DNA of 64,000 nt. Source: Fonsecaea monophora. Lineage: Eukaryota; Ascomycota; Eurotiomycetes; Chaetothyriales; Herpotrichiellaceae. Both the position numbers and the translations under genes were made by a program. The notes under the pieces are model-generated. The model was given only the letters and a program-made list of their open reading frames with translations, was not told the DNA's origin and did no database searches. Location of the stretch: NCBI RefSeq assembly GCF_001642475.1, contig NW_019173935.1, positions 1-64,000 of the forward strand, given 5' to 3'. Within the stretch, counting starts at the first letter, position 1. Every line of letters starts with the position of its first letter. This document shows positions 8,631 to 20,243 of the stretch, piece by piece.

Positions 8631-10691
8631 TTTTGCTAGAGATCACCGAACTTGGCCAGAGCAAGAAGGAGGATTAGGAGGGCAAGGAACAAGAATGGTA
8701 GATGAGCCCGAGCATCTGTAAACCCCTTTTGGTAGGCATCTCTGTCGTTCAATGGGATCCGTACGGAATGTAGCGTTTTGTTCCACGGCGGACTGCATAT
8801 AGTCAAGCTCTGAAACACTACACCGCGTTCCTTTCAGGACCCATCTAGGTCACATCGATAACAAGAAACTATGTGGCGTCATCCTCAGTGTTAAACCCGG
8901 GACCGAAATGCGACTGTGAGCGTTTGCAAGTCGTAGACAGCATTTTGGCTTCGTAGAAATGATCTTGAATCGTTTCATGCTGGGAACCAGGCGTCGACCC
9001 CCCAACTGATAGCTTGTTTCGAATTAATTGACTTACATCTCTCCCTTGGACTCAGATTTCACTCTGCAGTCTCCCGAATAGTGGTAGGTTGGTTGCTTCA
9101 GTAGTAAGGAGTCCCATGGCTGGAGTATAGGGGTCGGTCAGAAGATCCTGTCAGAGTGGAGGGTATTTCGATGATGATATTTTAGCAAAGTAGGAGAGTT
9201 CAACTAGGATGACCATGGCCATAACTTGAAAGCAGGTATCCTCCGGCTCACGAAGTTGAATCGCAGCACTGCAACACTGAACTGAATCTTGACATTGAGC
9301 CGTCATAGTCCAGACACCATCCTTCCACAAGTAATTGTCCAGAAGCCACGAGAGTAGAGGGGGGTAGCACACAGCTTTGACACCATGTGTTCAAGTGTCG
9401 TGTGAAAAAAGTGATAAGGATCTTCCAAGGTGGAATGATCACACACTGGTACCATTTTCAAGCTGGGAATTTCCAGCAAGGGTGATGTTCCAGAACTAAT
9501 GGGAACTCGCTCACCGCGTTTTGATTCAAAACCAGCCAAATAGATCCACATTCACGCATCCTTTGCGTTCAGTACCAAAGCTCCTCGTCAATGTGACTTG
9601 GTCGAATTTCCAGGGGCGAGGCTGAGGAAGCGGCTTTCGCGGATAACCACAGGGCGAATCATGGAGCATGTTTGCTAGGGATTATTGCTATTCGCGCAAG
9701 CGTCTTTTTACAGCCTTTCGGCGCCGTAAAACTAATATCCAGGCCTAGATGAAGAAGAGCGGGGCGCTGCTGGCCAGTATTACTATTCTTTCTAACCACA
9801 ATCGCCAGGGCTCGAACAAAGAATGGCGCAAGTGCTGTGCTTAACCCGGTGATTGAGTCGCATACAAGAACTTTAAGAGGGTCCAGCGCACGCAGGTAGC
9901 GGCAACTTGGGAAATCCGGGGTGATTGGTGGGTTCTCGGGGACTGGGGGAATCGCGTGGACGCTTTTCTGGTTGCTTCTGCTCGGAGGTGTTTTTTCTTT
10001 TGCCGTACCGAGTACAGATAGAGTTTTTTTCGTTGCAGCAGCGTGACCAGCTGAAAGGGGATGGAATGATAGGAAGAGAGTCAGGAGAGGCGGTGGGCGC
10101 AGGCAGATACGAGGACAAGAAACTCGGTAGAGTGGATAAGTGGGTGAGAGGGCAAGGAGGGGCACGCCGGGCGTGGTCGGGGCCAGGACTCGCTTCAGGG
10201 TCAAATGACGCAACAAATTGCCGGGAGGTTGGTTTAGGGAGTCACTGGAGTTTTAGGGGCAATCAAGGAGTGTGGCCTCCCACCCTGAAGATCCCCCTTC
10301 CAAGCCCTTCCCTAGGCAGGCAGTAGGCAGGTAGGTACCAACCAGTCACCATCAGTCACGGCTCTTAGGCCGCAAGAAACCTGCGAGCACCAACTCCGAC
10401 ACTCCAGAAGGAATAAATGTCTACTCTCACATGCTCCAGCTGAACCACCTGCCACCCTGCTTCATCTCGTGCGACTTTCCCATCCTCCAAAATCACCCAG
10501 CTGCCATCGAACAAAGTCCCGCGCCCCTTGTACCTCAGTGGGTCATTGGGCTGCAATATGATCTCAACCCTCGAAGCGGTCTCGGCTCTGTCCTGCTGAT
10601 TTCCCTCGAGGCAATTCTTCATATACAAGTACTCGTACCCTTGCCGTGTTGACTTCTCATCCTCTTCTCACCTCGAATCCACCAATCCACC
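8631..10691. other. 2-kb spacer with no supported gene
   Basis: The longest frames (for example minus 9659-10216) begin at non-ATG codons or show no domain and no convincing composition. A GGTAGGTACC-type patch occurs near 10318-10340. It probably holds promoters of the RBR gene and of the Arg/Asp-repeat gene. Confidence 0.4.
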
Positions 10692-11747
10692 ATGTCTTCC
10701 CACGATGACTATGCTCCACGTCCACGCCGAGACCGTACCCGATACGACACCGACGGCGGTCTTCGCTACCCAGATGACGATGACTATGGCGACCCTCGAA
10801 AGTCGGCACCCCGCCACCCTCACCATGAACCATCCCCTGCGCCCCTCGATCCTCGTGACGGACCACGACGCAAGAGAGATGCTGATCCTCGAGACATTGA
10901 GCCGAAATCCGGTCGTGATGTGAAAGACGACCCACCCCGATATCGCGAGGATGGCGATCCCAAATCAGGCAAATCCAATACTGCTGCACCGAGGAGAAGA
11001 CGTAGCTTTTCCAATGATGACGAAGCAGCTCGCCGTGACCCACGAAATGGCAACGGCACTGGGGTGGCCTATGGCCGCTCCAAAGGATACCGAGAACCTA
11101 TTCCGGAACCAGAGGTCGTTGCTGCTCGGTCAGCCAGACGCAGAGATTATGACGATGACTTTGAACCACCTCCACCTCGTCGCGCCCACACACAGAGAGA
11201 GCTGGATCGTCGCCGTCGAGACGATCCTCCTTACGATGACGAGCCACCTCGGCCTCGTCGTCACCGCAGTCCCGAAGACAGACACTCCGACCGCGAGCGG
11301 GGATATAGATCTGATCCTCGGGACGCCCCAAAACACCGAAGAGATGATGATCGCTATGACGACCGCAGACACCGCAGCGGTGGTGGTTCACGTCGCGACG
11401 ATGGCTATGCGTCAGATCGAGGCCGCTCTGATCGAGACAGAATGAGAGACCGCGATCGTGAGCGAGATCGAGATCGAGACCGTGATCGCGACCGTGACCG
11501 GGATCGCAGGCGCCATGACTCTGACCGCGACAGAGACCGTCACCGAGACCGAGACCGAGACCGGGATCGGGACAGAGACAGAGATCACCACGATAGTCGA
11601 GACCGTGACCACGACCGAAAGGACAAGAAAAAGGGGTTCTCACTCGACAACATTAACGATCTAGTCGAACAAGGCCAGAAACACTACAAGACTCTGGCGC
11701 CAGTGATCACCAGCCTGACGAAGATGTACATGGACAACAAGAAATGA
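10692..11747 (+). CDS. Arg/Asp-repeat intrinsically disordered protein
   Basis: 351 aa from ATG (ccaccATGt), no intron. Nearly the whole protein is charged and disordered. Residues about 1-235 are Asp/Arg/Pro-rich, and about 235-310 is a long run of RD dipeptides with scattered Glu, His and Ser (DNA 11420-11610). A conserved-looking amphipathic tail follows (about 315-351: SLDNINDLVEQGQKHYKT, then LAPVITSLTKMY). Mixed-charge RD/RE tracts are known from nuclear speckle and RNA-processing proteins such as U1-70K. A condensate-associated or nuclear role is an inference only. The tail looks like the only ordered, selected part. Confidence 0.75.
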   Translation: MSSHDDYAPRPRRDRTRYDTDGGLRYPDDDDYGDPRKSAPRHPHHEPSPAPLDPRDGPRRKRDADPRDIEPKSGRDVKDDPPRYREDGDPKSGKSNTAAPRRRRSFSNDDEAARRDPRNGNGTGVAYGRSKGYREPIPEPEVVAARSARRRDYDDDFEPPPPRRAHTQRELDRRRRDDPPYDDEPPRPRRHRSPEDRHSDRERGYRSDPRDAPKHRRDDDRYDDRRHRSGGGSRRDDGYASDRGRSDRDRMRDRDRERDRDRDRDRDRDRDRRRHDSDRDRDRHRDRDRDRDRDRDRDHHDSRDRDHDRKDKKKGFSLDNINDLVEQGQKHYKTLAPVITSLTKMYMDNKK

Positions 11748-12528
11748 TTGAAAACTCTGGTGTGCTTACGATGGCGATTGAGCCCGCGAGTATGGGGTGC
11801 ATGGGCAGAGAACGAGTCAATGAGTGATCTGAAGGAAATGTAGGTGATGAGAGGTCAAAGCCACACTGCTGGAGGAAGCAGCAGGGCTGGCTCCCTCCCG
11901 TCTTGGATGATGCTGAAACAGCGTTGCGTGATTATGAAGGGAAGGGGTAACTTACACGACGGTGACAGCCGGGCTGGCCATTTTCCCTGCTCCAGGAATT
12001 GAGATGTACCACTAGGACTATTTGGCAGTACTTTGGGATGATGGGCGGGCAATTTCGGAATGACCAACATCATTTGCAAGGTCACGGGGTGGGCGGTCGA
12101 TTTGGATTCTGTCATGGTTTGAACAGCAATCAGCTCAATAGCAATATAAATACCAACATCGCTCCATTAGTGAGCCTTGTTTCAAACAAGTTCCTTAAAA
12201 CTACTCGCTAATTATCTAGCTGACTGACTGACTGACTGACTGAATGGCTGGTTCACTAACTGGCTGACTGGCTGACTGAGTGACTAGGACTAGAATCTCG
12301 ATTGCTCTCCCCTCCTCTCCCCCTATCTTTACACACACCTATGAAGGGCACACTTGTAACGACGAACCCCACGGCATCCGCTCCTGACACCGCCGATCCT
12401 CCACAGCGCCAGAGGGTGGAGCCTCGGCCTGGGCACCTCCTTCTTGTCGGACGAGGCTGGACCAATTACCTAGGTTCGCAATGTATACCGAGTACCTGGA
12501 TCGCAACCGCCTCAGGGGCTTTAGCGCT
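11748..12528. other. Convergent spacer with tetranucleotide repeat
   Basis: About 780 bp between two 3' ends. It holds the TGAC repeat listed separately; otherwise no feature. Confidence 0.4.
12221..12290. repeat. (TGAC)n microsatellite with degenerate continuation
   Basis: Five exact TGAC units (12221-12240) run into TGA, then decay into TGGCTGACTGGCTGACTGAG-type copies up to about 12290. A simple-sequence repeat in a spacer between convergent genes. Confidence 0.85.
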
Positions 12529-14493
12529 CTAGGCCTTGACGACGTGGAAGCCCGTGAAGTTGGGCAACACGGCGCGGATCTCTTTGACGTATTCTGGGAT
12601 GCCGCCCGCATAGTTGACCTGTTCGAATGCTTTTCCTGGAACACTGCCGCCCATGTCTAGCAAGAAGAACGAAAGATTACCAAGTCAGCCATGTCTGTGT
12701 GCCTAGAAAGAATGAAGAGAGAGAGGGAGGGAGGGAGGGAACTCCAGGCAGTTGGAGATTTTGGGGAATAATGCGGGAAGAAAGGAAACTCACATGTGCT
12801 CCTTGTGGTTGGTAGCAAGGTTATGTTACTCAGGTCGTTGATGTGATCCTTCCACTTCTGGCTCGCTTCTTGGGTTGCGTTGATGTATTTAATGCCCTGG
12901 TGATCAATGTCTCTTATAGCGTCGCGGATCCAGCGGCCTTGGACTTCCACGGCTGAGGGGCCGTTGGCGAGGAGGGTCGGCCCGTGAGGACCTGTTACAC
13001 AAAGGGACATTAGTTCATTGGTAGATCGCTGTGTTGAGACTGTTGACTCACCGTAGAGATGGAACATGTTCGGGTATCCCGAGATCGTGGTTCCCAAATA
13101 CGTGTAGGCTGCCTCCTTCCATTCATCGTGCAAGGTGGTGCCGTTGATGGACTTCAATCCCATATTTGTCATTCCACCCGTGGTGATATCAAAGCCCGTC
13201 GCCAGGGCAATGATGTCGAATTCGTGGACTTTGCCGTCGCTGGTCTTGATACCGGTCTCGGTAAACTCTTGAATCTTGACACCGGACTTTTCCGAGATGT
13301 CTACAATATTCACATTGTCGCTGTCCAGGACTTCGTAGTAATTCTGTTCGAGACATGGTCGCTTGACGCCGAAGGGATGCGGAGGCTCGACAGGGCAGAG
13401 TAGAGCACGCTTCTCGGGGTTCTTGATGCGCTTCTCCTGCTTCTTGCGCCAGAAGTCGTAGACGCAGCGGTTTGCCTTCATGTCGAAGAGGAAGTCTTTG
13501 TGGGAACCCAGCCAGAGGCCGAAGCCCGCCTTCTTCCACAGGCGTTCGTAGACGGCTTCACGCTCCTCAGGGGTGTCTTCAAAGGTGTTACGCTCCTCGA
13601 ACTCATAGGTGAAACCCGCAAAGTGCTTCTCCCGCATGCGAAGGAGCTCGCCGTATACGGGATACAGTCGTTCTTGCTCCTCCTTGGTCAGGTCGCGTTT
13701 ACCCATGGGCAATGCAAGATTGGGTGTCCTCTGGAAGACGGTCAAGCTCTCGACTTGAGGGCCCCATTCTTGGATAATCTGCACCCCGGAGGCACCAGTG
13801 CCAACAACGGCAACTTTCTTGCCGCGAGCATCAACGCCCTCCGGGGGCCAGAATGAAGAGTGGTGCATAATTCCCTTGAATTTTTCCATGCTGGGATAGT
13901 CCGGGATATATCTCTTGGCTGCAAACCCGGCGGCAATGATCAAGAATCTGCATTTGGCATTGCGGCCATCAGCAGTTTTGATGTTCCATTTCCCAGAGTT
14001 TGTGTCAAACTCGGCACTGGTGACCACGCTTTCGAACGCGCAGTCTTTGCTGAGTTCGCAGACCTTATCCACATGGTCAAAATATGCTTGAAGCTCGTGG
14101 TAGTCTGGGTAGTTGGTCGTCCAGGTCCAGGTCTTGTATACTTCTGGGATGGCAAGTTGATAGATGGGAACCTCGGAATCAACTCGGGCGCCTTAGGCCA
14201 GAGTCAATTGAGCAAATGATATGGTTTGGGAGATAAAAGCCCTTACCTGGATATACGTTCCATCGCCACGTGCCTCCAAACGAGGTACCCGCTTCATACA
14301 AAACGGTTTTGAAGCCTGCCTTACGCATCTCATACAGGAGATACGTGCCTCCGAACCCTGCGCCAACAATCAATACATCGATGTCAAGGTTATCCGCATA
14401 AGGCCCATCGGTCCTGCGTCGTCGGCCAAATTCGAAGAGATCTCTCTTCAGAACGCGTTCGGGTAGTTCCTTGGGCTCAGATGGGTCTCCCAT
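12529..14493 (-). CDS. Baeyer-Villiger-type flavin monooxygenase
   Basis: Four exons: 14247-14493, 13052-14191, 12794-12991 and 12529-12656, giving 570 aa. The start is MGDPSEPKEL; a longer upstream frame is not conserved. The FAD Rossmann motif is VLIVGAGFGGTYLL, followed by FGGTWRWNVYPG that joins ARVDSEVPIYQ across intron 1. The NADPH Rossmann motif is VAVVGTGASGVQIIQ. The Baeyer-Villiger fingerprint FxGxxxHxxxWP appears as FKGIMHHSSFWP. The late ALATGFD segment is also present. Such enzymes insert oxygen next to ketones (cyclohexanone/phenylacetone monooxygenase type) with NADPH and O2. The last exon supplies MGGSVPGKAFEQVNYAGG, typical of the family C-terminus. No secondary-metabolite backbone gene lies nearby, so the substrate is unknown. 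Confidence 0.93.
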
Positions 14494-15933
14494 GATGATC
14501 ACGTATAGCTGGAGGGCGGTGGAAACGTATGAGTAATCGGATGTAAGGTAACGGCAGCCAGGTAGATCCAGCACTCGGACATTGTTGGTATCCTTATATA
14601 CACAGGACCCCGCCGTCCCAACGTGCTTGAGATCCGGTGGAATGGATGTAGCGTAGCAGCTTCTCCTCCTTTTGCTCGCTTGCTGGAAGCATGTAAAGAC
14701 CAAAGCCTATTACAAGGACTCAAGCCTCTTCAATGGTTGAAGCGGAACCGCGCAAGCAAGGCGAGTCGCTTGATTTGGTGCTGGTCACGCTATGGTAGAT
14801 CCCCGCATCCCCTCAAATACCCACAAGGTGGACCTGATGGGATAGAGGAATCTGGGGTCAGCATTGGATTCGGCATATCGGACGAGATGATTGGGAACCC
14901 TGATATTGGGCTGAGGTTGTGATCCAAGGGGCTCAGGCTCAAAAGCGGACATGAGTCTCCGATATCCTCGGCTAACTCCACGTTCAAAGCTGTCTGGAGA
15001 ACTTCCCATGGACCGGTGTGTCCCTCGTATTCCTTCTTATCAGATGGGCGGGAAATTCTTAAATGTTGGCCATTGAGGGGGTGAACTGCCAGCAGTGTAG
15101 CGCATCGCGTGATGATCGAGTAAGTACAGCCGAATCGTCGACTGTCAGCGATCCATTGTCCTGGGACCGGAAAAGGATGCGAAGATCCTTCAAGCCCGGA
15201 TCCTACAAAGGCCACTGCGTCAGTTCCCGAATAAGGTACAAGGTTTTTCTGTTCGACTCAAAGAGGCTTTACCCGAAACAGGGCCCTTCACAAGGTCAGG
15301 CACCGCCAGAGGGATTTCGACCTCGTCACAGCGCTGAGGCCTGTTCTCCACAGTAGACATGCAAATCAACTCTGTTCCTCTCGCTTGGGGTAGCTTAGCC
15401 AAAAGCAACAGCTGAGGAGACGTGAGAGATGAATGACCATCGAGAGTTTCGGCCAAGTGGTCGTGCCGTAGCGTAACTTGGGTGAAATTGTAGTAGCCGT
15501 CATATTGAGCAAGAACAGCAATCTTTGAACAGATAGACGAACAATGCGAGAAGTTGTCAACAGAATTCGGAGTGAGGATGTGAGCTTTGTTGAGGAACCT
15601 GTCTATCACAAAGATGGAGATTGTGATTGGGATTTCGTCAGCGGCGCCCTCCATACATAACGGTTTGTCCACTTACCAATCACCACCTGAGCGCTTCCAA
15701 CGCCTCGCGCAGCCAACCTCCCTCAACGATGTCCTTCGATCACAGGAGTCAAATTGTACACCTTGCCTTCATCCATACAAGATGCCTACCCACGCTTTCT
15801 CACCATCAGGATGACGCGTCGCAAGGGCTGGCCCTCACCACCGCTCTCCGCAGTCTCCAGAATCCCGGTGTCCTTTGAGATCCCCGCCTCGCTGCAGCAG
15901 TTCTCTACCATTTCACGCTCCCTCGCTGCAACA
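14494..15933. other. Divergent spacer, monooxygenase / Gln-Ser-rich gene
   Basis: 1.4 kb between two start codons. No domain-bearing frame is seen; the region presumably carries both promoters and 5' UTRs. Confidence 0.4.
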
Positions 15934-17541
15934 ATGGCGTCTAGGACGGGGCCCTATGACCATCCTCTCTCGAACTCTACCTCGATATCCCAGGCATCGT
16001 CCAATCCTACCCCTGTGACCACACAGTCGCAACATAGACCGAGTTCTCAATCCTCCTCGCAGTCGATCTCGTCGCACTCTACCGCCCCTCGCGTGGGCCA
16101 ATACGCTACAACCAAGGCCAATCCTCTAAAGCGCTCTTTCTCCGAAGTGCAGCGTGAATCTCGAGCCGTCCATCAGCCAACATTTTCTAGGACAGCGTTA
16201 CAGAATGCACAACAGACTGATGCCCACCTCCGAGCCGACGCAAAATCCACAACCGTTGTTGCGGAGCCGAGTTCGCATTCTCCGCAAACGCCACATACAA
16301 ACATTCCGACGACGACTCAACCCGAGGAACCTCCGCTGAAGGCAGGCGAAGCACTTGTATTAGCAACGCACCCGAACACGATAGCACAGTTGATTGCCAG
16401 GAAAAGAGCAGAAAATGAGATGTCGGGTCATCGAGAGCGATGGGCTCGCAGGCAACAGGAATATCGAATGTCACAGTCTCCAGTGACTCAGTCGGGGAGT
16501 GAGCTCAATCATCAAGTCGCTCGCAACGAAGTGACAAAAGCCCCTCCAAAGAGCAGATCGAATCCTCCTCTTGGACGATCTGTGTCGGCCATACCAATAG
16601 TGAAACCCGTGACCTCGATTGTGTTTGACGCACAAACTTCTGTGGCCGAGTCTCCTTCCACCACAGCAACAGAAGAATCTACGAAACCTGCCGAATACAA
16701 TAGCGAGACGCGGCAATCCAACGATAATGACTCGTTCTTTGAATCGCCTTTCTCTTCACCAATTGTTGAGTTTCTTGAAAAGGCTACGGACAATGCAGGA
16801 TTGAAAGAACCACTAAGACAGCAAGCGGAAGTGTCCAACACAACCGTCACCACGGCCACAACAGCCCCCAAGTCTCATCTCGATCGCGGTGGAGGGTCCA
16901 CAAACTCTACATCAACAACCGCCAAATTCCAAGAAGCACCAGCAATACCTCCTCTTTTCTCAGATAAGCCTTTACCGAATCAATCTCAACCCCAGTCTTT
17001 GCACACAAGCTCTTCGCAAAGTCCGTCGATGAGCGTACAGCAACAAGCCCAGACTGAATCGCTGACTCCGGTCCAAGGCCAACTACCTCAACATCAACCA
17101 AGAGGTGGACCGCCACAATTAGCACCCCGTCAACTGCCAGCACCGCGAAACATACCCTACTACCCACAAAATGTGGGCATGCCAGCTTTCTATAGAGTGG
17201 AAATGAACCAAAGCTGGCCAGGTGGCGGCAACGACTTTATCTCAACTCCCGTCTCAACGGTTTCTTCAAACCCTGGATACGATCAGCACGTTTTACCCCC
17301 GAGCCTGAGCTATAATCCATATGGCGTAGGTTCGATGGCTCCGTACCTGGTGGGACCAGACCTCCCACCGCCTCCCGGTCCCCTCCGCACTTATGGCAGT
17401 ATGATGGCAACAGAGGTCGCAGGACCATCAAGGGAGCAGTTAATTGATGCGGGGCACATAACCGCGGCAGATATGGTCGCCGGGATCAATACAAGATTCA
17501 AAATTGCGACAAAGGACGACTTCACTGTTCCAAAGCGATAG
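15934..17541 (+). CDS. Gln/Ser/Pro-rich hypothetical protein
   Basis: I chose the ATG at 15934 (caacaATGg, MASRTGPYDH), giving 535 aa; the frame also has an ATG at 15754, which would add 60 residues. The sequence is dominated by Ser, Gln, Thr and Pro. One more ordered stretch lies near residues 185-230 (LVLATHPNTIAQLIARKRAENE, then MSGHRERWARRQQEYRMSQ) and may be helical. The C-terminal 60 residues (LIDAGHITAADMVAGINTRF, then KIATKDDFTVPKR) also look conserved rather than random. There is no known domain. Such composition is common in fungal transcription cofactors and RNA-binding scaffolds, but I assign no function. It converges on the CSA/Rad28 gene. Confidence 0.7.
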   Translation: MASRTGPYDHPLSNSTSISQASSNPTPVTTQSQHRPSSQSSSQSISSHSTAPRVGQYATTKANPLKRSFSEVQRESRAVHQPTFSRTALQNAQQTDAHLRADAKSTTVVAEPSSHSPQTPHTNIPTTTQPEEPPLKAGEALVLATHPNTIAQLIARKRAENEMSGHRERWARRQQEYRMSQSPVTQSGSELNHQVARNEVTKAPPKSRSNPPLGRSVSAIPIVKPVTSIVFDAQTSVAESPSTTATEESTKPAEYNSETRQSNDNDSFFESPFSSPIVEFLEKATDNAGLKEPLRQQAEVSNTTVTTATTAPKSHLDRGGGSTNSTSTTAKFQEAPAIPPLFSDKPLPNQSQPQSLHTSSSQSPSMSVQQQAQTESLTPVQGQLPQHQPRGGPPQLAPRQLPAPRNIPYYPQNVGMPAFYRVEMNQSWPGGGNDFISTPVSTVSSNPGYDQHVLPPSLSYNPYGVGSMAPYLVGPDLPPPPGPLRTYGSMMATEVAGPSREQLIDAGHITAADMVAGINTRFKIATKDDFTVPKR

Positions 17542-18145
17542 TGAATTTCGTTGAGGGATATTGATTGTGCATCGGCGTTGTTGACTTGCCTGGACATGTT
17601 CCGGGCATGCTTGAAAAGAATCGAATCAATTATCTGCTTTAAAGAAAGCAGAATGTTTCGACGTTATTGTTGGACCACTCAAGGTGATTACGATCAGCGA
17701 TTGACACCCCCAGTATATAAAGTTGCAGCGGCGTTTTTGGTATATTAAGACGGGATCCAGGAAAGAAAGCGTTCTGTTAAGATTGCACAGCTGAGACTCT
17801 TTAAGACGGAGAAAATACTCCATATCCGCAAAAATTGTACAGTACGACGTTATGATGGCATCGGGAACCAAGAGGAAAGTATCTGTCAGGTCCTTTGAGC
17901 GTTTTTGGAGGATGTTTGTACTATTGTTCTTTTATCTTACCGCATGGCTGGCTATACCTGGCAGGACCAGACTGCCGCAGCCAGCCCACCTCCAGAGACA
18001 GATATTGGATGTATAAATACACAGGCCTATGATGGCACGGACATGACCAACGAGTTGATTTTTTGCTGTATGCTTCGTTGTATGTGTTCCTCTCCAATTG
18101 TAGGATGGGATTTTCTTTCCCTTTCTTCTCCAAAGTTGAAAAAAA
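17542..18145. other. Convergent 3' spacer
   Basis: About 600 bp, A/T-rich, with no coding signal. Holds two 3' UTRs. Confidence 0.4.
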
Positions 18146-19696
18146 TTACGAAAAGGTGATGGGCTTCTTCGTCAAGCCTGATATCAAATCCTCCATGAGA
18201 TCTCGCTTGCGTTTCTTCCTCTGCTCAGCCTCGTTCAGGACCGGGACGGTGTTGCCACTGGTAGGTCCGGCGTGTTCTTCTTCTTCCTCGTCGTCGTCCT
18301 CGTCTGCTATCTGGGTGGGCATCCAGGAGCAAATCCTTCCGTCTCCGTGGGCCGTGTACATCTCTATGCCTTCCCCCACGACGGCATTGACCCGCCAGAC
18401 CATGGCGTTTATCCTTCCTCCGCTGGTCAGCCTTGCGACGTTACCCACGCCGCTGCCGCTTAAGGCGCCTCTTCTGCCACCACCTTTCTTCGCGCCTGCG
18501 CGCTGCACATCCGAGGCCCTGACCCCTTCTGTCTTCAAGATCCTGACCAAGTTGCCCTCTCTCAAGTGGTGCTGAAACACCATGCCCCTTCCGTCGTCGT
18601 TGGGCCACCAGAGCATCTCCTTCCCAACACCGTGACAGCCCCGCGGAGAGATCAGCGGTCTCAACTCGCCTTGCCTCTCATTCCTGATCCTCGGTCCGTA
18701 GTGGACCAGGTCGTTGCGACCTGAAGCGGCGTCCCAGACGCGGATGCGCTGATCATGGCCCGCAGTGATGACCTTGTCCCCCGTCGGAGACCACTGCACG
18801 CTGGTGACCGGACCGTTATGCGCAAGGGCGTTGAAATCTAGTAATTCGCGACGGGCTCCTGCTCCGGTGGTCGCCGATGCGCCGATGATGCCGATTGCGT
18901 CGTCGAGGTCCAAAGAAGCAAAGACGGCATTCGCTCGGCGGATGTCGTAGAAGAGTACGCGGCCGTCGGTGGAGCCGGACGCGAGGAGATGCGATTGTTT
19001 TGGGGACCAGCACACGCTGTACACGGCGCCGTTGGGGCCTGCCAGGGAATGCGTGGACAGCCCTGAGCGGAGATCAAGAAGGCGGATGGCTGGGTGGGCC
19101 GTTCCGACGGCGATCAAGGGCGACGAATCCGGAAGTGGGGAGAGGCAGTGGGTGTAGGGAAGAAAGTCCAGGGAGAATGTGTGGACAGGGGTTAGGGCAG
19201 AAGGGGTTATTGACGTGACTTTCAAGGTCTTGTCATAAGAGGTTGTGAGGAGGGTGGAGGGAGTAGGATCGAAGGGATAAACTGAGATTGAGGTGAGGGC
19301 ATGAGTATGCGAGTCGGGGGTGCTCTTGGACAGGGCTGCTTTAGGAATGTATTTTGTCAATGCACTCCGCGACGCTGACGGCGGCGACAAGCCTTCATGC
19401 TCCTCGAGATCCCACAAGCGGATCGAAGAGTCCGCTCCTCCTGAAAAGAGATAGCGGCCCTCATTCTCGTCGATGGCGAGGCAATTCACACCGGCTTGAT
19501 GCGCAATGTAGGTTGGCAATCCTCCTCCGCTGATTGAGCTGGCTTCATCCTGCTGAGGTTCTGGATCCGTCCTCGCCCACGCGAAAGTGATGTTTTTCTG
19601 ATGACCCAAGCTATGGATCAGGCTCTCGATATGACTTCGCCTGAAGGCCGCCGACGAGACCGTGCCCAGACACTGGTCTAAGCGGAGTTGATTCAT
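18146..19696 (-). CDS. WD40 DNA-repair protein, CSA/ERCC8/Rad28-like
   Basis: 516 aa, ATG start, no intron. At least five WD40 blades are visible: INxxDxxEGRYLFSGGADSSIRLWDL near residue 75-100, LTTSYDKTLKV, AVGTAHPAIRLLDLRSG, LASGSTDGRVLFYDIRR, and a strong VTSVQWSPTGDKVITAGHD with IRVWD. The N-terminus and first blade (LNxLxID...EGRYLFSGGADSSI) resemble CSA/ERCC8 and yeast Rad28. These act as substrate receptors of Cul4-DDB1 ubiquitin ligase in transcription-coupled repair. The C-terminal tail has acidic DDDEEEEEH followed by the basic QRKKRKRDL, probably nuclear localisation. It is divergently placed from SAM37. Confidence 0.82.
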   Translation of the reverse strand: MNQLRLDQCLGTVSSAAFRRSHIESLIHSLGHQKNITFAWARTDPEPQQDEASSISGGGLPTYIAHQAGVNCLAIDENEGRYLFSGGADSSIRLWDLEEHEGLSPPSASRSALTKYIPKAALSKSTPDSHTHALTSISVYPFDPTPSTLLTTSYDKTLKVTSITPSALTPVHTFSLDFLPYTHCLSPLPDSSPLIAVGTAHPAIRLLDLRSGLSTHSLAGPNGAVYSVCWSPKQSHLLASGSTDGRVLFYDIRRANAVFASLDLDDAIGIIGASATTGAGARRELLDFNALAHNGPVTSVQWSPTGDKVITAGHDQRIRVWDAASGRNDLVHYGPRIRNERQGELRPLISPRGCHGVGKEMLWWPNDDGRGMVFQHHLREGNLVRILKTEGVRASDVQRAGAKKGGGRRGALSGSGVGNVARLTSGGRINAMVWRVNAVVGEGIEMYTAHGDGRICSWMPTQIADEDDDEEEEEHAGPTSGNTVPVLNEAEQRKKRKRDLMEDLISGLTKKPITFS

Positions 19697-20243
19697 GCAT
19701 CAGCGAGACTCAAGCTGCCCTCTTACCGTGCGACAGCTATACTCTGGAGGTGGTATGTGATTGTGGTGGCGATGAAGAGGGAGGATGTTGTTGGGTTGCA
19801 AGGGTAGCCAAGGAACAGTTAAAGCGGCAGAGATGCCAGGAAGGAGTCGATATTTGGTCTGACAGACATTTCCCCGCTTTTGTGCTGCGACCTCGTTTGT
19901 CTGACGTAGTTGCCGCTCTCCAGATTTCCTCTCAGTTGACCACGACTGGTGGGTCGGTCATTCTCACAGATATCATCGCAGGTCTTCGTCAAGGCGTTGC
20001 GGCAGATCTTGGTTGTCGGTCGAAGCCTCTACTCTCCTGTGGTTATGTTCGAGTTCAGTGCGCCTTGCAGCCAACCGTGCCAGCCTGGAGTATTGTCGTT
20101 GGTGCGTGGAGAACAATTTGCACTTCGCGTCGAGCATGGTACACCGTACCGACTAGGCCCCTTACGGTAGTCTGCAATTCTACCCAAGAAAGTCACGCAG
20201 GTCAACCTCTTTTTCGAACTACGGCAGAAAATGTTGCTCGAAA
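19697..20243. other. Divergent promoter CSA-like / SAM37
   Basis: A 550-bp spacer between two start codons. Overlapping open frames here have no domain and are read as shadows. Confidence 0.4.

Noticed and set aside
9659..10216. Minus-strand open frame of 185 codons
   Set aside because: No domain, composition like random GC-rich sequence, and no intron or neighbour supporting it.
11098..11643. Antisense open frame over the Arg/Asp-repeat gene
   Set aside because: Its repeats are the mirror of the coding RD repeat, so openness is a by-product of composition.
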